From Acidobacteriaceae bacterium (lineage in GTDB: Bacteria; Acidobacteriota; Terriglobia; Terriglobales; Acidobacteriaceae): a stretch of DNA of 64,000 bases. The stretch's first letter is position 1. Each line of letters opens with the position of its first letter. A program made the position numbers and the translations under genes. The notes beneath the pieces are model-generated. The model worked only from the letters and a program-made list of their open reading frames with translations. It was not told where the DNA came from and ran no database searches. The stretch is taken from contig PKVW01000020.1 in the NCBI GenBank assembly GCA_003131585.1, positions 9,848-73,847 on the forward strand, given 5' to 3'. Below are positions 32,813-41,188 of this stretch, piece by piece.

Positions 32813-33361
32813 ATGATTTCATTCCGCCCGCTCCAGTATGAGGATAAAGAAACGATCCGGCTGTGGCGCAACTTGCCGCACATCAGGCGCTATATGCTCA
32901 CCGATCATCTCATCGGTCCTGAAGAGCACGCGAGCTGGTTCGATCGCGTCTTCGGCAATCCCCTGTATCGTCACTGGATCATCCTCTGCGAGGAGGAAGA
33001 GGTGGGGCTACTCGATCTGTACGACATCGACGCCCGTAATCGAAGGTGTTATTGGGGATTCTATGTAGTCGGGGCTGACGTGCGGGGGAAAAATGTGGGC
33101 ATGTTCGCGGAATACTTTGTCCTTGAATATGTCTTCCATGAGTTGCAACTCAACAAACTGTGTTGTGAGGTTCTCGACTTCAATCGTGGGGTTCTAAGGA
33201 TGCACGAGGCGTTTGGCTTCGTGCAAGAAGGGCGCTTTAGGCGCCACATTGAGAGAAGCGACGGAGCGCACGACGTGATTTGCCTGGGTCTCCTCAAGAG
33301 CGAGTGGGAAGTGAGAAGGCCTCAGTTCGAGCGAATTTTCCGATCCAAAGGATTGATTTGA
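32813..33361 (+). CDS. pseH: UDP-4-amino-sugar N-acetyltransferase of the pseudaminate pathway
   Basis: A 182-residue GNAT acetyltransferase that acetylates the amino group put on by PseC. The acetyl-CoA-binding region DVRGKNVGMFAEYF (about 88-101) and the EVLDFNRGVLRMHEAFGF tail (about 119-136) are typical of PseH. The ATG at 32813 lies four bases after the pseG stop; the frame is open further upstream (32750) but that region overlaps pseG. The partner enzymes PseC and PseG flank its step. Confidence 0.88.
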   Translation: MISFRPLQYEDKETIRLWRNLPHIRRYMLTDHLIGPEEHASWFDRVFGNPLYRHWIILCEEEEVGLLDLYDIDARNRRCYWGFYVVGADVRGKNVGMFAEYFVLEYVFHELQLNKLCCEVLDFNRGVLRMHEAFGFVQEGRFRRHIERSDGAHDVICLGLLKSEWEVRRPQFERIFRSKGLI

Positions 33362-33420
33362 GCCAGGCATCGCGCGCAAGTATCGGCCCATTGAATAGGC
33401 ATAGCACTTGCCCGATTATA

Positions 33421-34512
33421 ATGCGATGTGTGCAATCCCGGGACCAATCTTCGATAAATACTCAGATCCAAATTGGCAACCGCCCGATAGGTCCCGGCCG
33501 ACCGGTTTATGTGGTTGCCGAGCTCTCGGCCAACCATAACCAGGACTACGATCAGGCTGTCCGGATCATTCGCGCCGCGAAAGACGCGGGTGCGGATGCC
33601 GTGAAACTGCAAACTTATACTGCCGATACGATCACGATGGCGAGCGATCGCGAGGAGTTCCGTGTCAGCGGCGGCACCATATGGGACGGCCGCAACCTGC
33701 ACGATCTTTACGGCGAGGCCTACACGCCGTGGGAATGGCAACCGAAACTTAAAACGGTGGCCGAGGATCTCGGGATGGATTTGTTTTCGAGCGCCTTCGA
33801 TGCCACTGCCGTGGACTTCCTGGAGGACATGGGCGTGCCCGCTCACAAAGTGGCCTCATTCGAGCTGGTGGATATTCCTCTCATCCAGCGAATGGGACGC
33901 ACCGGCAAGCCGCTGCTTATGTCCACGGGCATGGCCACGGTGGAGGAGATCGAGGAGGCTTTACGCAGCGCTCGGGACGCGGGCGCGACGCAGATTGCGT
34001 TGCTCAAGTGCACGAGCGCCTACCCCGCGCCGGCTGAGGAGATGAATTTGCTGACGATTCCCGAGATGGCGCGGCGCTTTGGAGTGCCCGTGGGCTTGTC
34101 CGACCATACGATGGGAATCGCGGCGCCGGTGGCCGCGGTCGCGCTGGGCGCCTGCATCGTCGAAAAGCATCTGACGTTGTCGCGCTCAACTCCGGGGCCG
34201 GATAGCGCATTCTCACTGGAGCCGCATGAGTTCAAAGCCATGGTGGATGCGGTGCGCACCGCAGAGAAGGCGTTGGGACAAGTACACTTTGGATTGAGCG
34301 GCAAGGAAGAAGCCAGCAGGGCGTTTCGCCGGTCTTTATTCGTGGTGGAGGATGTGAAGCAGGGCGAAGCATTCACCGCCGCGAATGTGCGCTCGATTCG
34401 GCCCGGCCACGGGCTTCACACTCGCCATTTCGCGGAGGTGCTGGGCAAGCGCGCGGCGCGGGAGATCAAGAGAGGCACTCCCTTGAGCTGGGATTTTGTG
34501 GTTCGATCATGA
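33421..34512 (+). CDS. pseI: Pseudaminic acid synthase (NeuB family)
   Basis: A 363-residue enzyme that condenses the 6-deoxy-sugar with phosphoenolpyruvate to the nine-carbon nonulosonic acid. The NeuB barrel shows YVVAELSANHNQDYDQA, AVKLQTYTADT, KVASFELVDI and GLSDHTMG. The C-terminal SAF (antifreeze-like) domain spans about 300-363 (RRSLFVVEDVKQGE). ATG 33421 gives a short leader; the frame is open from 33280, but that part overlaps pseH. It ends the core pathway; the deacetylase gene begins about 10 bases further on. Confidence 0.93.
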   Translation: MRCVQSRDQSSINTQIQIGNRPIGPGRPVYVVAELSANHNQDYDQAVRIIRAAKDAGADAVKLQTYTADTITMASDREEFRVSGGTIWDGRNLHDLYGEAYTPWEWQPKLKTVAEDLGMDLFSSAFDATAVDFLEDMGVPAHKVASFELVDIPLIQRMGRTGKPLLMSTGMATVEEIEEALRSARDAGATQIALLKCTSAYPAPAEEMNLLTIPEMARRFGVPVGLSDHTMGIAAPVAAVALGACIVEKHLTLSRSTPGPDSAFSLEPHEFKAMVDAVRTAEKALGQVHFGLSGKEEASRAFRRSLFVVEDVKQGEAFTAANVRSIRPGHGLHTRHFAEVLGKRAAREIKRGTPLSWDFVVRS

Positions 34513-34522
34513 GGTGCTGGTT

Positions 34523-35584
34523 GTGAGCCCAATCTGGAAGCGTGTCGTGTATCCGTGGTTGGCCAACTCCGGATACCTTCGCCGGCGCGCGGATGGTGGG
34601 GCTTTTTGTGTTGTTACCTACCACGGAGTTCTGCCTGCCGGATACCAGGGCGGCGACCCCCAGCAGGACGGCACCCTGGTAAGCGCAGGAAATCTTCGTC
34701 GCCAGCTTCAGTTGCTGAAAGAGTGCTACCACGTCGTATCGCCCGAGCAGGTGCGTGACTGGGCAGTCGAGGGAAAAGAACTGCCCGAGCTAGCCGTGCT
34801 TCTCACCTGCGACGATGGGCTGTTGAATGCGCTTACCGACATGGCGCCAATTCTGCGGGAAGAAGGTGTTTCGTGTCTTTTCTTCGCGCTGGGTGCCTCA
34901 GCCGCACAGAAAGCGCGGATGTTGTGGTACGAAGAACTCTATCTTTTGCTGCTGGCGGCGCCTGCCGGGGGCTACACTTTCGGCGCGCTGGGAATGACCG
35001 TCGAGTTGCGGGATCGGGCGCAGAGGAGGTCTGCGTGGTGGAATCTGGTGAAGAAGCTGTCACAATACGATCAGCCGGCACGAGAAGATTTCATCGAAGC
35101 ATCGCGCATCCAATTCGGATTGCCTGACCAGTGGAACTCGGAACGCACGAACAACGAGGCGCAGCGCCGGCGCTTTGGCTTGCTCAACCGGGACGAGTTG
35201 CGGCAACTGGTGGACCTGGGGATGAGCGTAGGATCTCACACCCTGAACCACCCGATACTCTCCCAACAGACCTCCGAGTTGGCGTGGCGGGAGATTTCGG
35301 AGAGTCGCGGCTTGCTCGAGGATGCCATTGGAAAGCCGGTATGGGCTCTGGCTTACCCGTTTGGCGACCCGGCGTCGGTGACCACCAGAGAGATGCAGAT
35401 GGCACAACAAGCCGGTTTCGAATGCGCATTCATGAATATCGGCGGAGGATTCGGCGCATCCTTGCCAAGGTTCGCGCTTCCCAGAGTTCACGTTACGGCC
35501 GACATGAGCTTGTCTGAATTCGAAGCCCACGTCTCCGGTTTCCACCGCGACTTCCGGTCTCGCCTGACAGGCGCAACGCCCTAA
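34523..35584 (+). CDS. Polysaccharide deacetylase (NodB/CE4-like)
   Basis: A ~353-residue protein of the carbohydrate esterase 4 type. The metal/catalytic aspartates are in LLTCDDGLLNA, the metal histidines in VGSHTLNHPIL, and the later ALAYPFGDP strand is also conserved. It has no signal peptide, so it may act on lipid-linked or nucleotide-linked sugars inside the cell. GTG 34523, with GAGG about nine bases upstream, is the best start; GTG 34514 and TTG 34496 are alternatives. A second deacetylase-like protein is at 40007-41188. Confidence 0.83.
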   Translation: MSPIWKRVVYPWLANSGYLRRRADGGAFCVVTYHGVLPAGYQGGDPQQDGTLVSAGNLRRQLQLLKECYHVVSPEQVRDWAVEGKELPELAVLLTCDDGLLNALTDMAPILREEGVSCLFFALGASAAQKARMLWYEELYLLLLAAPAGGYTFGALGMTVELRDRAQRRSAWWNLVKKLSQYDQPAREDFIEASRIQFGLPDQWNSERTNNEAQRRRFGLLNRDELRQLVDLGMSVGSHTLNHPILSQQTSELAWREISESRGLLEDAIGKPVWALAYPFGDPASVTTREMQMAQQAGFECAFMNIGGGFGASLPRFALPRVHVTADMSLSEFEAHVSGFHRDFRSRLTGATP

Positions 35585-35733
35585 GAGAGCATGAGTGAGA
35601 CTCGGGCCTGATTCCCGATGGCCGATACATACCCCGATACGAAGCCCGATCCGAACATTCTTACCTCTAGCCTTACCTGCAACGCACCCGACCTCACTGC
35701 GGTATCCTCCAAGGCTGTAGCGACGGGAGAGAA

Positions 35734-36888
35734 GTGAGTCTGCGCATCGTTGTGCACAGGGAAATTCCTGAAGATCCCAAGCTGCTGCGTCAGTGGAATG
35801 ACGTGGCGCTGCAGATGGAGCGGCCGGAAGTGTTTTATACCTGCGAGTGGGCGCTGGCGGTGCAGTCTTCTTATCAAGCTTTCCTCAAGCCGCTGCTGTT
35901 CCTAGGTTACGAGGGAGATGATCTGGTCGGAGTGGCGTCGCTGGCAACGGACGCTGCTGAGGAAACAGTAAGTTTCCTTGCCGCCACGACCGCAGACTAT
36001 TGCGAGTTTCTGACCGAGCCGTTACGGCGGACCGAGTTCGTCCATGCAGTTTTCGCGGGACTTGGAAAGACGAAGGCGAGCTTCATGGCGCTGGCGAATC
36101 TCCCGGAAGATTCCGCGACGCCTGCCGCACTGCGGGCTGCGGCGGGGAAGCATGGTTTTCACGTGTACATGCGAGCGGCATACTTGTGCGCTCAGGTGGA
36201 ACTGGGCTCCGGAGAACAACGTCAAGAGTTGAAGGCCTCCCTGGTGGGCAAGAAAAAACTTCGCCGGTACCTCCGAGCGATGGAGCGGGAGGGTCCAGTG
36301 ACATTTTCACATCTCCGGTCGCAGGCCCAGATCCAAGCGGCCTTGCCGGATTTCGCCAACGCCCACGTGGCGCGCTTCCAGGCTACACAGCGCATCAGCA
36401 GTCTCTCCACTCCCGAGCGCCGGCTTTTTCTCGAGGAACTTGCGAGGAGATTCTCCGGTACCGGGGTCGTGACTTTGAGCATGTTGACGATTGGAGACAG
36501 GCCTGTGGCTTGGAACTATGGCTTTCAGTTCGACGGGAGTTGGTTTTGGTATCAGCCGACCTTCGACAGTCGTCAGGAAGAGAATTCCCCCGGCTATTGT
36601 CTGCTTTCGAGGATTGTGATCGAAGCCTGCGACATGGATGGAATGAAGGTGGTTGATTTGGGCCTGGGCGCGGAAGGTTATAAAGAGCGATTTGGGAACA
36701 ATACGCGCCAGACACTGTACGTCACCCTGACGAGATCCTGGCGCCGTCATCTGCAAGAAGTCGTGAGATACCGCGCGGCCAGCTTGTTGAAACGCTCGCC
36801 GAAAGTCGAGTCAGCAGTCCGCCGCGTGCTGGGCCGATTGCAGCCGGCGCGCGGCGCCACATCGAGAACGAAAAAGCATTTAGACTAA
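35734..36888 (+). CDS. CelD/BcsL-type GNAT acyltransferase
   Basis: A 384-residue protein with a double GNAT-like fold of the kind annotated as cellulose-biosynthesis acetyltransferase (Acetyltransf_6). The central part KKKLRRYLRAMEREGP and the C-terminal WNYGFQFDGSWFWYQPTFD and VVDLGLGAEGYKERFG segments are typical. It probably acylates a sugar of the polymer. GTG 35734 is preceded by GGGAGA at 35725-35730. The 149 bases before it hold several CCGATAC-like copies. It precedes the flippase gene. Confidence 0.78.
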   Translation: MSLRIVVHREIPEDPKLLRQWNDVALQMERPEVFYTCEWALAVQSSYQAFLKPLLFLGYEGDDLVGVASLATDAAEETVSFLAATTADYCEFLTEPLRRTEFVHAVFAGLGKTKASFMALANLPEDSATPAALRAAAGKHGFHVYMRAAYLCAQVELGSGEQRQELKASLVGKKKLRRYLRAMEREGPVTFSHLRSQAQIQAALPDFANAHVARFQATQRISSLSTPERRLFLEELARRFSGTGVVTLSMLTIGDRPVAWNYGFQFDGSWFWYQPTFDSRQEENSPGYCLLSRIVIEACDMDGMKVVDLGLGAEGYKERFGNNTRQTLYVTLTRSWRRHLQEVVRYRAASLLKRSPKVESAVRRVLGRLQPARGATSRTKKHLD

Positions 36889-37022
36889 TGCATCGCAATT
36901 CTTGAGACGGTTTCAGGTCACCGGAACAGAGGCGAAGCGCGGGTGGGCCGATGTTCCGCCGGGGTGGGGACGGGCCGTGGAAACAGTGGGGGATCTGTTT
37001 GCTATCCGAAGTTCAGGCTGAT

Positions 37023-37055
37023 GATCCAACACGATTGGTTGATCCAATACGATTG
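37023..37055. repeat. 15-bp direct repeat before the flippase gene
   Basis: GATCCAACACGATTG (37023-37037) and GATCCAATACGATTG (37041-37055) differ at one base and end just before the AAGGAG of the flippase gene. The period is 18 bp. Confidence 0.85.
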
Positions 37056-37064
37056 AAGGAGAAG

Positions 37065-38633
37065 ATGCCTGCCGAGGGGTCAACCGCTGAACTTGCGCAC
37101 GCTGGGCCGGAGAAGCTGAGCTTCCAGACCGAGATGGGCCGCATTTCGCGGCAATCCGGAATCGTCTTTGCAGGGACGATTTTTGCGGCAGCGCTTGGTT
37201 ATGTCTTCAAGGTCTACCTTGCCCGGGTACTGGGGGCGGAGGCTCTTGGGATGTATGCGCTGGGGATGACCATCATCAGTTTCCTGGGCATTCTCAATGT
37301 GCTCGGTCTTCCGGATTCCGCAATGCGGTTTGTGGCTCTGTACGCAGCCTCGAAGAGATTCGAAGCGCTGCGATCGCTGTTGTGGAACGGCTCCTGGATA
37401 CTGCTGGCCACCAACCTGATTTTTGCGGCGGTCTTGCTTAAAGTGGGCCCTTGGATCGCCACGCGCTTTTATCATTCTCCTCAACTCGTGCGGTATCTTC
37501 CCCTGTTTGCGCTGATCATGATTACGGGCGCGCTCAACGCCTTTTTTAGCAAAGTCCTGGCGGGCTACAAAGAAGTCGGCCGCCGCACCATGATCACCCG
37601 GTTCGTAGCCAGCCCGGTCACAATGGCCGCGGCGGTGCTGCTGATTACTCTGGGAGGCGGCCTGTGGGGATACCTCGTGGCGCAGATTGTGGGGGCGGCG
37701 GTGGCGATGGCGCTCCTCATTTCCCTGGTGTGGCGCCTTACTCCGGTCGCGGCCAGGTCGCTGGATGTGAAGAAACTGTTGATCGAGCCTGAAGTCTGGT
37801 CCTTCTCCGCCGCCATGTTCGGCATCGGATTGATGGAATTCTTTATGGGGCAGGCGGACCGGGTCGCTCTTGGTTTTTACCGGGGAGCCCACGAGGTTGG
37901 GATTTATGCGGTTGCAGCCGCGCTCATTGCCTACGAACCGATCATTCTGCTGTCGGTGAATCAGATCTTCGCGCCTGTAATCGCGGACCTTCACACGCGA
38001 GGCGAACACGCTCTGCTGGAACGTTTGTTTCAGACTCTGACTAAGTGGATGCTGGGGCTGACGTTCCCGTTGGCGATGGTGATGATCATGTACGCGCGGC
38101 CGATCATGTGCATCTTCGGCCACGATTTCGAGGCGGGATGGCCCATCCTGGTCATCGGGACGTGCGGTCAATTAGTAAACTGCGGTGTTGGATCGGTGGG
38201 TTGCCTCCTGTTTATGTCAGGCAATCAGCGTCGTCTGATTCGCGTCCAGGCAGTGATGGCGGCGGTCATGGTGGGCCTGAGCATCCAACTCGTCCCGCTT
38301 TGGGGCGCCCTGGGCGCCGCCGTGGCCGCAGCCATCACGAACGCGGGTACGAACGCATGGAATCTGGTGGAAGTGCGTGCCGCACTAAAGCTGTCTCCTT
38401 ACAATCGCAGCTATCTAAAGTTGCTGCCTTCGATTGGCAGCGCTCTTCTGATCACGCTGTTGGTGAGCAAGGCGTCGGTATTTGTGCGGGCTGATTGGGT
38501 AGGGATATTGGTTGCGCTGCTGCTCGCTTACGGGGCGTTTTCTGCAATGACGTTCGCCATGGGCTTAGATGCGGACGATCGTTTGATCGCCAACGCCATC
38601 TGGACGCGAGTGCGGGGAGCTTTTGGACAATGA
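37065..38633 (+). CDS. Polysaccharide flippase (Wzx family)
   Basis: A 522-residue integral membrane protein with about 12-14 helices. It belongs to the MOP superfamily (Polysacc_synt/Wzx) that turns undecaprenyl-diphosphate-linked repeat units to the periplasmic face. Family hints are the opening SGIVFAGTIFAAALGYVFKV, the LARVLGAEALGMYALG segment and the long hydrophobic C-terminus. AAGGAGAAG just upstream fixes the ATG at 37065; the frame is open to 36951 but that extension has no membrane or homology support. It supplies the translocation step for the two Wzy/WaaL-type proteins of the locus. Confidence 0.9.
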   Translation: MPAEGSTAELAHAGPEKLSFQTEMGRISRQSGIVFAGTIFAAALGYVFKVYLARVLGAEALGMYALGMTIISFLGILNVLGLPDSAMRFVALYAASKRFEALRSLLWNGSWILLATNLIFAAVLLKVGPWIATRFYHSPQLVRYLPLFALIMITGALNAFFSKVLAGYKEVGRRTMITRFVASPVTMAAAVLLITLGGGLWGYLVAQIVGAAVAMALLISLVWRLTPVAARSLDVKKLLIEPEVWSFSAAMFGIGLMEFFMGQADRVALGFYRGAHEVGIYAVAAALIAYEPIILLSVNQIFAPVIADLHTRGEHALLERLFQTLTKWMLGLTFPLAMVMIMYARPIMCIFGHDFEAGWPILVIGTCGQLVNCGVGSVGCLLFMSGNQRRLIRVQAVMAAVMVGLSIQLVPLWGALGAAVAAAITNAGTNAWNLVEVRAALKLSPYNRSYLKLLPSIGSALLITLLVSKASVFVRADWVGILVALLLAYGAFSAMTFAMGLDADDRLIANAIWTRVRGAFGQ

Positions 38634-38649
38634 GGCGAAGCGGTCCGTC

Positions 38650-38847
38650 ATGAGCGAAACGCGTGAAGTTCGACTTCCCGCCGATTTGTGCGCTGCCGCG
38701 GAAGAGAAATTTGGCGCCACGTTCCGCAGCGTGGACGAACTGCTGATCTTCTTGTTGCGGGAGCTGATCCGTGGTGACACCGTCGATCTGGATCGGGCTG
38801 ATCAGGCGGTCGTGGAGGAGCGGCTGCGGGACTTGGGATACATCTGA
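38650..38847 (+). CDS. Small conserved-type protein with RLxxLGY ending
   Basis: A 65-residue soluble protein. The first part (EVRLPADLCAAAEEKFGATF) looks like a strand-helix beginning of a ribbon-helix-helix or similar small fold. The C-terminus ends EERLRDLGYI, a tail also seen at the ends of many sulfatase/phosphodiesterase proteins. It lies 16 bases after the flippase gene and 15 before the FemAB-like gene, so it is surely co-transcribed. ATG 38650 is preceded by a GAGG 13 bases away; TTG 38623 is the alternative and would overlap the flippase stop. Function unknown. Confidence 0.65.
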   Translation: MSETREVRLPADLCAAAEEKFGATFRSVDELLIFLLRELIRGDTVDLDRADQAVVEERLRDLGYI

Positions 38848-38862
38848 GGAATCAGTAGCAAA

Positions 38863-39939
38863 ATGGCCTTGGCGTTCTACACGACGAAGGATCTCTCACC
38901 GCTTCTGATAAGCGAGATCACAGATTTTCTGGACAGCCAGGATACAGGCCATATATTCCAATTCCCGCAATGGAATGTTTCGGGGGCAAGATTTGCGCTG
39001 CAGCGCGACCGCGGGAGCATTCGATGGTTCGGCGCTTTTGGAATGCATGCTCCTTTGGGGTCCACTTTGCCGTGGATGCGAGCTGTCATCGCCAATCGAG
39101 GACCAGTCTGTGATGATGGCAAGGTGTGGCAGGCCGCGATCGGAGATTTTATCGGGCAAATGAAACGGGAGGGGGTCGCTTATTTTGACGCTGCCCCTGA
39201 TTGGGTACAAACGCCGGACGTGGATGTAGAGAATAGTCTCCGGCATTCGGGATGGGAGGGGCTGGGTGGAGAACGCCTGTCGCTGCGTCTTGACCTAACA
39301 AAGCCTGAGGATGAAATCTTCGCAAATTTCCGTAAGAATTCACGCTACGAGGTACGTCGCGCGGAGCGCCTCGGAGTTTCGGTGGTTCTAGCTTCCGGCG
39401 GCGCGGAGATCGAAGAATTCTTGACCTTGCATGGCCGGGTGGCGGCTCGCAAGGGCTTCGGGGCGGAGTCTCCGGATCGTTTGCGCGCGATCATCGATTG
39501 GTTGATCGGCGAACGCTCCCGCGGCGCCCTGCTGCTTGCCCGCTCCGAGAACCTGGTTTGTGGCGGAGCCGTGATTGGGCGCTGCGGGAAGCGGTGTTGG
39601 TATGTTTGGGGAGCGAGCGACAAGCACGAGCATTTCAATGTCGGCCACATTCTGCAATGGAAGGCTTTACTTTGGGCGAAATCCCATGGCTGCGACGACT
39701 ACGATTTCGGGGGCTACACTCTGGGTGCAACGTCAGGGCCAGCGTGGTTCAAGGCAGGCTTTGGGGGCACACTTGTGCGTTTTGTCCCGGCTCACCGCAT
39801 GGTGCTTCGACGAGGGTACTATCGCATGTTCAACCTCATCTTCCAGATGAGAGAGTTCAGCAGGAGTTCGTCGGCGGTCCCGTGGGCTAAGAGGGCTTCG
39901 TTCCCAAAAAGCGCACCTGCAAACTTGGCGGAGAAGTGA
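38863..39939 (+). CDS. FemAB-family / GNAT-type acyltransferase
   Basis: A 358-residue protein with a two-domain FemAB-like layout. Signatures are FRKNSRYEVRRAERLGV (about 162-178) and CGGAVIGRCGKRCWYVWGAS (about 239-258). DYDFGGYTLGATSGPAWFKA (about 286-305) also fits. FemAB relatives in polysaccharide loci transfer acyl or aminoacyl groups to sugars; they often occur with exosortase-type systems, but none is seen here. It follows the small protein by 15 bases. Confidence 0.8.
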   Translation: MALAFYTTKDLSPLLISEITDFLDSQDTGHIFQFPQWNVSGARFALQRDRGSIRWFGAFGMHAPLGSTLPWMRAVIANRGPVCDDGKVWQAAIGDFIGQMKREGVAYFDAAPDWVQTPDVDVENSLRHSGWEGLGGERLSLRLDLTKPEDEIFANFRKNSRYEVRRAERLGVSVVLASGGAEIEEFLTLHGRVAARKGFGAESPDRLRAIIDWLIGERSRGALLLARSENLVCGGAVIGRCGKRCWYVWGASDKHEHFNVGHILQWKALLWAKSHGCDDYDFGGYTLGATSGPAWFKAGFGGTLVRFVPAHRMVLRRGYYRMFNLIFQMREFSRSSSAVPWAKRASFPKSAPANLAEK

Positions 39940-39952
39940 GAATCAAGTTCAT

Positions 39953-39994
39953 CTACGAACCCGCAACTACGAAACTGCAATTACGAACCCGGAA
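39953..39994. repeat. Three degenerate 14-bp tandem repeats before the second deacetylase gene
   Basis: Units CTACGAACCCGCAA (39953-39966), CTACGAAACTGCAA (39967-39980) and TTACGAACCCGGAA (39981-39994) lie head-to-tail, ending 13 bases before the ATG at 40007. Confidence 0.88.
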
Positions 39995-40006
39995 TAGAGA
40001 ACGCCC

Positions 40007-41188
40007 ATGCTGAACCTCTTGCGTAGAGCATGGCGGCGTCGGCGTTCTTTTCTGCCCGTGGAGGGCTTCGCTTTCGGCCGCCCGCTGGTGGTGCTGCAAA
40101 GCGATGACTGGGGAAGAGTCGGCGTGCGGGATGGCGAGGGCTGGGAAGAATTGCGAGCTCTCGGGATGAACCTTGGCGAGCGCAGCTACGACTTCTATAG
40201 TCTTGAGACGGCCGAGGATGTCGCGGCGATCGTGTCACTGCTGCAGCGCCACCGCGATTCGACAGGACGGCCTGCCTCGCTGGGGATGAACTTCATCGTC
40301 GCGAATGTAGACTTCGACAAAGTAAGCGCCAACAACTTTCGCCAGATTTATCTTCGTGCTTTGACCGAGGGTCTCCCGGAAGGCTGGAAGCGCCCGGGCC
40401 TATTCGAGGCCTACCGCGAAGGGATTTCCGCCGGGGTATTATCGCCGGCGCTGCACGGAACGACGCATTTCTGCCGGCCGGCGGTGGAACGGCACTTGGT
40501 CGACCCAGGGGAGCGAGGCGTTCTGCTGCGAGGCTTGTGGAAGGCGGGTGTTCCGTACATCCACTGGCGCATGCCCTGGATTGGATTTGAATACTGGGAC
40601 CCAGAACCGCACGGGGAGGAAGACTTCCTGACCTCGGAAGTTCAGGAAAGCTTGATTGCTCCGGCGGTGGAGACCTTCATACGATTCTTCTCGAAGGCTC
40701 CACGGTCGGCTTGCGCTCCGGGCTATCGCGCTAACCAATCTACGTATGGCGCGTGGGCAAAGCGTGGCATTCGCGTCGCGCAGAACGGACCGGGTAGCGC
40801 GATGCCGCCGCACTTCGACGGAAATGGCATTTTGCATCTGTACCGCTCGATGGATTTCGAGCCTGCCGTGGAGGAGGAATTTTCCGTGGACGCCTGCTTG
40901 CGAGTGGCCGAGGATTGCTTTGCCCGTGGCGTTCCCGCGATCGTTTCGGTGCATTCCATTAACTTCCACTCGACCATCAAGGATTTTCGGAGCCGGACCC
41001 TCGGATTGCTCGACGAGTTTCTGGCTGCTCTGGAAGCGAAGCACCCAGATCTCTTGTATGTTCGCGACGAGGACTTACACGACTTGGTGGATAAAGGTAC
41101 GTTGCAATCGATGCAAGCTGCGGTGCGGGTGCCGGTGACCAAACGGAAGTTTATGACGCGCGCAGTTGAGGCAGGGTGGAGAGCGTAG
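40007..41188 (+). CDS. Polysaccharide deacetylase-like protein (NodB-superfamily barrel)
   Basis: A 393-residue protein. The LQSDDWGRVG (about 30-39), LSPALHGTTHF (about 145-155) and SACAPGYRANQS segments match the active-site strands of the deacetylase barrel, with the aspartate pair and a metal-type histidine pair. It has no signal peptide. Its substrate is probably an amino sugar of the repeat unit. It is directly followed by the sulfatase-like gene with no spacer. Confidence 0.7.
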   Translation: MLNLLRRAWRRRRSFLPVEGFAFGRPLVVLQSDDWGRVGVRDGEGWEELRALGMNLGERSYDFYSLETAEDVAAIVSLLQRHRDSTGRPASLGMNFIVANVDFDKVSANNFRQIYLRALTEGLPEGWKRPGLFEAYREGISAGVLSPALHGTTHFCRPAVERHLVDPGERGVLLRGLWKAGVPYIHWRMPWIGFEYWDPEPHGEEDFLTSEVQESLIAPAVETFIRFFSKAPRSACAPGYRANQSTYGAWAKRGIRVAQNGPGSAMPPHFDGNGILHLYRSMDFEPAVEEEFSVDACLRVAEDCFARGVPAIVSVHSINFHSTIKDFRSRTLGLLDEFLAALEAKHPDLLYVRDEDLHDLVDKGTLQSMQAAVRVPVTKRKFMTRAVEAGWRA

